A stretch of 5,605 nt of DNA, from NCBI GenBank assembly GCA_027450105.1, contig DAIDKJ010000089.1:1-5605 (forward strand). The letters are read 5' to 3'. Positions 1 to 3,662 of the stretch are shown here, one piece after another. The stretch comes from Ferrovum sp. (GTDB taxonomy: Bacteria; Pseudomonadota; Gammaproteobacteria; Burkholderiales; Ferrovaceae). The stretch's first letter is position 1; each line of letters begins with the position of its first letter. Position numbers and translations under genes: made by a program. Under the pieces are notes generated by a model, which ran no database searches, had not been told where the DNA came from, and saw nothing but the letters and a program-made list of their open reading frames with translations.

Positions 1-860
1 TGGTCGCAGCGCTGTCCCGTTTGGAACGGCTGGATTATCAGGTGCGCTTGCCCGAGGACCGCGAAGGGGAAATGGCCACCTTGTTTCATGCCTTCAATCG
101 CATGGCGCAAGCTCTGGAAGAAAATTCCCACTTGCGTCAGCAGGCGGCTCAAACGCGCCAACAGTTGCAGGAAAATCGCGAAGTCACGGTCCTGATCCAA
201 AGTCATCTGGAAGAGGAAAGGCGCGCTCTAGCTCGAGAATTGCACGACGAGTTGGGCCAATTGCTCACTGCCGTAAGTACCATCGCCACTGCGCTCAAGC
301 AGCAAAGCGCTTCGGAGCCTGCCGTGGTGGCCCAGCGGGCGGGAACCATTGTGGATTTGACCGCCCGCATGTACGATGCCATGCACCGCCTGGTGCGCGA
401 GTTGCGTCCTCTGGCCTTGGATCAACTGGGCTTGGCTGATGCCCTGACAGAATTGGTGGGGATCACCAATCACGCGCAACAGTCCTTGTCGGTTACCTTG
501 CAGTGCTCGGCGTTGGAATCCCTGCTGGACGAGCAGGTCCAGATTACGGCTTATCGTATCGTGCAGGAAGCCATCAACAATACCATGCGCCATGCCCACG
601 CCAGCCACATGAGGATTCGATTGCAGGTGCAGCAGCGGGCGTCAGATCCTGTCCTGTGCATGCATTTGTCGGATAATGGCCAGGGCGTGGAGCTTGCTGC
701 TCTGGCCAATGCCCGTTTTGGGTTGCGCGGAATGCGTGAACGCGTTCAGGGCCTGGGCGGATCTTTCCAGATAGACAGTCAACCGGGACAAGGGTTTGCC
801 ATCGAGGTCACCTTGCCCGTAGAGGCGATGCAAGGACACCATGGAGTCACCAGGAATTAA
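1..860 (+). CDS. Sensor histidine kinase, UhpB/NarX-type (HisKA_3), 5' end outside window
   Basis: C-terminal part of a two-component sensor kinase. The frame is open from base 3 to the TAA at 858-860 and has no stop on the left, so the gene begins outside the window. The TTG at 21 lies inside a HAMP domain and is not a real start. Visible in order: the end of a HAMP domain (about nt 3-130, with DREGEMATLFHAFNRM), a Gln/Glu-rich coiled-coil signalling helix (about 120-220), a HisKA_3 dimerisation and phosphoacceptor box with ERRALARELHDELGQ (His codon 243-245), and a HATPase_c domain with the N-box YRIVQEAINN, the G1 box LSDNGQG and the later FGLRGMRERV and GGSFQIDSQPGQG segments. No PAS domain lies between HAMP and HisKA_3. 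By family, it autophosphorylates and passes phosphate to the overlapping response regulator. The sensing and membrane segments are missing, so the signal is unknown. Context suggests control of the alcohol dehydrogenase downstream (inference). Confidence 0.93.
   Translation, partial: VAALSRLERLDYQVRLPEDREGEMATLFHAFNRMAQALEENSHLRQQAAQTRQQLQENREVTVLIQSHLEEERRALARELHDELGQLLTAVSTIATALKQQSASEPAVVAQRAGTIVDLTARMYDAMHRLVRELRPLALDQLGLADALTELVGITNHAQQSLSVTLQCSALESLLDEQVQITAYRIVQEAINNTMRHAHASHMRIRLQVQQRASDPVLCMHLSDNGQGVELAALANARFGLRGMRERVQGLGGSFQIDSQPGQGFAIEVTLPVEAMQGHHGVTRN
832..836 (+). promoter_or_regulatory. Ribosome binding site for the response regulator
   Basis: AAGGA lies 4 nt before the ATG at 841, inside the end of the kinase gene. 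The spacing is short. A second AGGA at 852-855 sits 9 nt before an in-frame ATG at 865, but starting there would remove most of the first receiver beta strand (IKVMLVDD), so 841 is preferred. The 20-bp overlap with the kinase gene implies translational coupling. Confidence 0.6.
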
Positions 861-1485
861 AGTCATGTTGGTGGATGACCACGAAGTGGTCAGAATGGGA
901 TTTCGACTCCTGCTAGAGGGGCATCCCGGCCTGCAAGTCTGCGCCGAAGCCGAAAGTGGCGAGCAGGCTTGTCGCTTGTATCCACAGGCACGTCCGGATG
1001 TGCTGGTGCTGGACCTGTCCATGGGGGGCATGGGGGGCATGGAAGCGTTGGGTCGAATTCTGGCTCACGATCCTTCGGCCCGGATCCTCGTACTTTCTGC
1101 CTTTGAAGACCTGATGCATCCCCGCCGCCTGATGCGGGCCGGCGCCCGGGGTTACCTCTCCAAACGCTGCGCAGCGCAAGAACTCATTACCGCCATTTTG
1201 CAGATTGCACGCGGCGAAACCTACCTGGACCCCCTGTTGCAACAGGCCCTGGAAAACCCTCAAGAGGCGGGTACCGGTAATCCATTGGACCTGCTTTCCG
1301 AGCGGGAATTTGAAGTGTTCATGCAATTGGCTGCGGGAGGAACGGTCAACGATATTGCAGAAACGCTTTTTTTGAGCCCCCGCACGGTAGGGACCCATCT
1401 GTACAACATCAAGCAAAAACTCGACGCAAAAAACCAGGCAGAACTCACCTTGATTGCCTTGCGTAATCAGCTTCTGGCCCCTTGA
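841..1485 (+). CDS. Response regulator, NarL/FixJ (LuxR HTH) family
   Basis: Complete 214-residue DNA-binding response regulator and presumed partner of the overlapping kinase. The receiver domain (about residues 5-120) has the acidic pair D12-D13, the phosphoacceptor D58 in DVLVLDLS, the switch Ser86 (LVLSAFED) and the conserved Lys108 (GYLSK). The LuxR-type helix-turn-helix (about 150-210) has LSEREFEVF, NDIAETLFLSPRTVGTHLYNIKQKL and a C-terminal dimerisation helix. Length and layout are normal for the UhpA/GacA/NarL group. One oddity is the loop after D58, which reads SMGGMGG where the family usually has SMPGMGG; the conserved proline is replaced by glycine, encoded by two exact ATGGGGGGC repeats. 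Related UhpA-type regulators (MoxX/MxaX in methylotrophs, for example) control quinoprotein dehydrogenases, so the pedH-like gene downstream is a plausible target (inference). No intrinsic terminator follows it. Confidence 0.95.
   Translation: MESPGIKVMLVDDHEVVRMGFRLLLEGHPGLQVCAEAESGEQACRLYPQARPDVLVLDLSMGGMGGMEALGRILAHDPSARILVLSAFEDLMHPRRLMRAGARGYLSKRCAAQELITAILQIARGETYLDPLLQQALENPQEAGTGNPLDLLSEREFEVFMQLAAGGTVNDIAETLFLSPRTVGTHLYNIKQKLDAKNQAELTLIALRNQLLAP
1021..1038 (+). repeat. Two exact tandem copies of ATGGGGGGC inside the response regulator
   Basis: Two adjacent 9-bp copies, each with a run of six G, encode Met-Gly-Gly twice just after the phosphoacceptor aspartate. The reading frame is intact and the receiver keeps normal length, so the family motif was altered by substitution or conversion, not lengthened. 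G runs like these are prone to slippage. Confidence 0.9.
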
Positions 1486-1498
1486 TCCAAAACTGATC

Positions 1499-1520
1499 TT
1501 GCGCACTGATTGTTGTGCAA
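1499..1520. repeat. Imperfect inverted repeat, candidate regulator binding site
   Basis: TTGCGCA, 8-nt spacer, TGTGCAA: 7-bp arms with one mismatch. It lies about 180-200 bp upstream of the predicted transcription start, a normal distance for the upstream activating sequence of a sigma-54 activator. It could equally be a response-regulator site or chance. It has no T-run after it, so it is not a terminator. Confidence 0.35.
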
Positions 1521-1574
1521 TGACCATAGCCCCAGCCCTTTTTGAAACGCCTGTTGCATTTTGGTACAGAGGAC

Positions 1575-1617
1575 GGTGCGTCGATATGGACGGGCTGAGC
1601 GTTCACCCAGACGCGCC
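1575..1617. repeat. Long-spaced inverted repeat GGTGCGTC / GACGCGCC
   Basis: Eight-base arms (7 of 8 complementary) at 1575-1582 and 1610-1617, separated by 27 nt, roughly 80-120 bp upstream of the predicted start site. The position suits binding of a dimeric activator or response regulator, with half sites about three helical turns apart, but the function is inferred from position only. Confidence 0.3.
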
Positions 1618-1629
1618 ATAATTCATAAA

Positions 1630-1642
1630 TATCATGAGATTG
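1630..1642 (+). promoter_or_regulatory. IHF-like binding site
   Basis: TATCATGAGATTG matches the IHF core consensus WATCAA-N4-TTR at all fixed positions except one (T for the last A of the first block). It lies in a locally AT-rich patch (1619-1642), about 55-67 bp upstream of the predicted start. This is where IHF commonly bends DNA between activator sites and a sigma-54 promoter. Confidence 0.5.
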
Positions 1643-1656
1643 CAGGGTATGCCCTG
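1643..1656. repeat. Short perfect inverted repeat CAGGG-tatg-CCCTG
   Basis: Five-base perfect arms with a 4-nt spacer directly after the IHF-like site and 14 nt before the -24 element. It could be a protein site that modulates the promoter, or chance. Confidence 0.3.
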
Positions 1657-1669
1657 TGTGATTGAATAT

Positions 1670-1686
1670 CTGGCACGAGAATTGCT
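1670..1686 (+). promoter_or_regulatory. Sigma-54 (RpoN) -24/-12 promoter
   Basis: CTGGCACGAGAATTGCT matches the extended sigma-54 consensus YTGGCACGRNNNTTGCW at every defined position, with correct GG-to-GC spacing (GG at 1672-1673, GC at 1684-1685). Transcription is expected to start near 1697, leaving a leader of about 73 nt before the dehydrogenase ATG. Sigma-54 promoters need an AAA+ enhancer-binding protein; one with an intact GAFTGA loop is encoded convergently just beyond the dehydrogenase gene. That this protein acts here is inferred from proximity. Confidence 0.9.
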
Positions 1687-1704
1687 CTATGGTCTCCTGT
1701 CCGG

Positions 1705-1735
1705 CCGCCGTAGCGCTGTAAATCCGGTCCGGCGG
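1705..1735 (+). other. Possible hairpin in the dehydrogenase mRNA leader
   Basis: CCGCCG (1705-1710) can pair with CGGCGG (1730-1735) to give a six-base all-GC stem with a 19-nt loop that contains the AGCGCT palindrome. It is within the predicted leader, 18 nt before the ribosome binding site. It may stabilise the 5' end or have no role. Confidence 0.3.
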
Positions 1736-1752
1736 GCGTTCATACAAATTTT

Positions 1753-1760
1753 AGGGGAGA
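1753..1760 (+). promoter_or_regulatory. Ribosome binding site of the alcohol dehydrogenase
   Basis: The purine-rich AGGGGAGA ends 9 nt before the ATG at 1770. This fixes the start codon, which also opens directly into a signal peptide. Confidence 0.8.
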
Positions 1761-1769
1761 TTCCTTTAC

Positions 1770-3518
1770 ATGAAGAACAACTTCTGTCTGGCCCTGGTGG
1801 CCGCAGCCGTTTCTGTGGCCCTGTCTGCGCAAGCAGCGGATGTTACAGACAAAATGCTCGTGACAGCCTCCACCAACACCCATGAAGTTTTGAGCAGTGG
1901 CATGGGGTCGGAGGGGCAGCGCTTTAGCCCACTCAAAGCCGTCAATACCTCAACGGTGTCTCGTCTGGTTCCTGCGTGGACCATGTCTTTTGGCGGGGAA
2001 AAACAGCGGGGTCAGGAGTCACAACCCCTGGTCCATAACGGCAAAATGTTCGTGACCGCCTCTTACTCCCGGATTTATGCCATCGATGTCAAAACTGGAA
2101 CCAAGCTCTGGAAGTATGAAGAGCGTCTGCCCGAAGGGATCATGCCGTGTTGCGACGTGGTCAACCGTGGTGCGGCACTGTACGGCAACCTGGTCATTTT
2201 TGGTACCTTGGACGCCCATCTGATCGCCTTGGATCAAGACACAGGAAAAGTGGTCTGGAATGACAAGATCGATGACTACAAGGCCGGCTATTCCTTCTCT
2301 GGGGCCCCGTTGATCGCCGACGGACTGTTGCTGACCGGGGTGTCCGGCGGTGAATTCGGTGTGGTTGGACGTGTGGAAGCACGCGATCCCATGACAGGCA
2401 AGATGGTTTGGGTACGCCCCACGGTAGAAGGTCACATGGGGTACACCTTCGACAAGGATGGCAACAAGACCGAAAACGGCATGACGGGTACGCTCAATGC
2501 CAGTTGGCCGGGCGAACTATGGAAAACCGGTGGTGCTTCTACTTGGTTGGGCGGAACCTTCGATCCCAAAACAGGCCTGGCCTATTTTGGAACGGGTAAC
2601 CCTGCTCCCTGGAATAGCCATCTGCGTCCTGGGGACAACCTCTACTCCTGTTCCACGCTGGCCATCGATCCCAAAACCGGCAAGATCGTGTGGCACTATC
2701 AAAACACCCCCAATGATGGCTGGGATTTCGATGGTGTGAACGAGTTTGTGACCTTCGACATGAATGGTCAGCGCGTGGGCGGTAAAGCTGACCGGAATGG
2801 CTTCTTCTATGTCAACGATGCCAAAACCGGTAAGCTGATCAATGCCTTCCCCTTCGTGCGTAAAATCACCTGGGCCAAGGGGATCGATCTGAAAACCGGT
2901 CGCCCCATCTATGTGGATGAAAGCCGTCCGGGCGATCCCGAAAAATCTGCAGACAAAAAGAAAGGCTCGGTGGTTTTCTCCACACCGTCTTTCCTGGGTG
3001 GTAAGAACCAGATGCCCATGGCCTATAACCCCGGTACCGGTTATTTTTATGTTCCGGCCAATGAGTGGGGCATGGAAATCTGGAATGAACCCATCAGCTA
3101 CAAGAAGGGTGCAGCTTATCTGGGCGCTGGATTCACCATCAAGACCCTCAATGATGACTATATTGGGGCCTTGCGCGCCATCGATCCCAAGAGCGGCAAG
3201 ATTGTCTGGGAAGACAAGAATACAGCGCCCTTGTGGGGTGGTGTCCTGACCACGGGCGGTGGCTTGGTGTTCTATGGCACACCCGAGGGTTACCTCAAGG
3301 CCGTGGATGCCAAGACGGGTAAAGAATTGTGGAAATACCAGACGGGCTCGGGAATTGTTGCACCTCCCATTACTTGGGAAGATGGCGGCAACCAGTACGT
3401 TGCAGTCGTATCCGGTTGGGGTGGTGCAGTTCCCTTGTGGGGTGGGGACGTGGCCAAGAAGGTCAACATGCTCGAGCAAGGTGGCTCGGTGTGGGTCTTC
3501 AAACTCGCCGGAAAATAA
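1770..3518 (+). CDS. pedH: Lanthanide-type PQQ-dependent alcohol dehydrogenase (PedH-like)
   Basis: Complete 582-residue periplasmic quinoprotein that oxidises alcohols to aldehydes and passes electrons to a cytochrome c. Residues 1-22 form a Sec signal peptide (KNN, hydrophobic core, AQA cleavage before A23). The rest is an eight-bladed propeller with repeated Asp-x-x-Thr-Gly-Lys-x-x-Trp blade motifs. Inferred by family alignment from memory: vicinal Cys127-Cys128 (disulfide over PQQ), Glu195 and Asn277 (metal ligands), Trp259 (stacks on PQQ), Asp319 (catalytic base) and probably Arg342. The stretch WDFDGVNE places Asp321 two residues after the catalytic Asp. That extra acid marks the lanthanide-dependent XoxF/ExaF/PedH enzymes; calcium enzymes have Ala, Ser or Thr there. 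Segments such as FGGEKQRGQ, PCCDVVNRG, GNPAPWNSHLRPGDNLYS and SGWGGAVPLWGG resemble Pseudomonas putida PedH more than methanol dehydrogenases. There is no C-terminal cytochrome domain. It is preceded by a sigma-54 promoter and followed by a terminator, so it is probably monocistronic. PQQ synthesis and cytochrome genes must lie elsewhere. Metal dependence is predicted from one residue plus overall similarity. Confidence 0.94.
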   Translation: MKNNFCLALVAAAVSVALSAQAADVTDKMLVTASTNTHEVLSSGMGSEGQRFSPLKAVNTSTVSRLVPAWTMSFGGEKQRGQESQPLVHNGKMFVTASYSRIYAIDVKTGTKLWKYEERLPEGIMPCCDVVNRGAALYGNLVIFGTLDAHLIALDQDTGKVVWNDKIDDYKAGYSFSGAPLIADGLLLTGVSGGEFGVVGRVEARDPMTGKMVWVRPTVEGHMGYTFDKDGNKTENGMTGTLNASWPGELWKTGGASTWLGGTFDPKTGLAYFGTGNPAPWNSHLRPGDNLYSCSTLAIDPKTGKIVWHYQNTPNDGWDFDGVNEFVTFDMNGQRVGGKADRNGFFYVNDAKTGKLINAFPFVRKITWAKGIDLKTGRPIYVDESRPGDPEKSADKKKGSVVFSTPSFLGGKNQMPMAYNPGTGYFYVPANEWGMEIWNEPISYKKGAAYLGAGFTIKTLNDDYIGALRAIDPKSGKIVWEDKNTAPLWGGVLTTGGGLVFYGTPEGYLKAVDAKTGKELWKYQTGSGIVAPPITWEDGGNQYVAVVSGWGGAVPLWGGDVAKKVNMLEQGGSVWVFKLAGK

Positions 3519-3541
3519 ATTCGGATTTGCTCCAGTAACTC

Positions 3542-3556
3542 GGCACGTGATGTGCC
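3542..3556. repeat. Small inverted repeat after the dehydrogenase stop
   Basis: GGCAC-gtgat-GTGCC, perfect 5-base arms, located 23 nt after the dehydrogenase stop codon and 7 nt before the terminator stem. It could add structure to the mRNA 3' end. Confidence 0.35.
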
Positions 3557-3563
3557 CTTCAAG

Positions 3564-3589
3564 CCGGCCTGCAAAGGCCGGTTTTTTTT
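3564..3589 (+). terminator. Rho-independent terminator of the alcohol dehydrogenase
   Basis: A perfect 7-bp GC-rich stem, CCGGCCT (3564-3570) with AGGCCGG (3575-3581), closed by a GCAA tetraloop (GNRA type) and followed at once by eight T (3582-3589). It lies 45 nt after the stop codon. The opposite strand has no T-run after the stem, so it works only for the plus strand. Confidence 0.95.
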
Positions 3590-3591
3590 GG

Positions 3592-3609
3592 TGCGCCCAG
3601 CAGGGCGCA
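3592..3609. repeat. Perfect hairpin between the convergent genes
   Basis: TGCGCCC (3592-3598) pairs with GGGCGCA (3603-3609) around a 4-nt AGCA loop. It follows the terminator T-run by only 2 nt. On the minus strand it lies 42 nt beyond the regulator stop codon, but it is followed by an A-run and not a T-run. It is therefore not a canonical intrinsic terminator for that gene, though it could block or pause opposing transcription. Confidence 0.55.
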
Positions 3610-3617
3610 AGACGCGT

Positions 3618-3662
3618 GGGGCAGGAATTTAGTCCGTGAGGTGCGGGAATTTAGTCCGCGTG
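3618..3662. repeat. 22-bp imperfect tandem duplication spanning the regulator stop codon
   Basis: The 13-base core GGAATTTAGTCCG occurs exactly at 3624-3636 and 3646-3658, with a 22-bp period and partial identity in the flanks. The right copy contains the TAA stop (minus strand) and last codon of the sigma-54 activator; the left copy repeats that end just downstream. It looks like a duplication of the 3' end of the gene, or a repeated binding element. Confidence 0.8.

Larger units (their letters stand above)
1486..1769 (+). other. Regulatory intergenic region upstream of the alcohol dehydrogenase
   Basis: A 284-bp gap between the response regulator and the dehydrogenase. It holds a sigma-54 promoter, an IHF-like site, inverted repeats that could be activator or regulator sites, and a transcribed leader of about 73 nt (if transcription starts about 12 nt past the -12 element) with a potential hairpin. 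It shows no convincing sigma-70 promoter and no terminator for the two-component genes, so read-through from them into the dehydrogenase is possible. Short open frames here overlap the promoter and show no coding character. Confidence 0.85.

Noticed and set aside
21..23. TTG as the start codon of the sensor kinase
   Set aside because: It falls inside a HAMP domain and the frame is open to the window edge, so the gene begins upstream.
1499..1520. Inverted repeat as a terminator for the two-component genes
   Set aside because: The arms are imperfect and no T-run follows; its position suits a protein binding site better.
913..1527. 204-codon open frame on the minus strand over the response regulator
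   Set aside because: It overlaps an intact receiver plus LuxR HTH gene and has no family features.
1542..1570. Possible sigma-70 promoter TTGAAA-N17-TACAGA
   Set aside because: The -35 box is good but the -10 box matches only three of six positions, and the nearby sigma-54 element is perfect. Kept only as a weak alternative.
1770..1835. Lipoprotein signal at the dehydrogenase N-terminus because of an early cysteine
   Set aside because: Cys6 lies before the hydrophobic core and no lipobox is present. The AQA motif fits ordinary signal peptidase I cleavage.
1634..1885. 83-codon plus-strand open frame crossing the intergenic region
   Set aside because: It runs through the sigma-54 promoter and into the dehydrogenase signal peptide in another frame, with no plausible protein features.
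2517..3479. Long open frame of 320 codons on the minus strand inside the dehydrogenase gene
   Set aside because: It is antisense to a clearly functional PQQ dehydrogenase and has no recognisable domain. It arises from the codon bias of the real gene.
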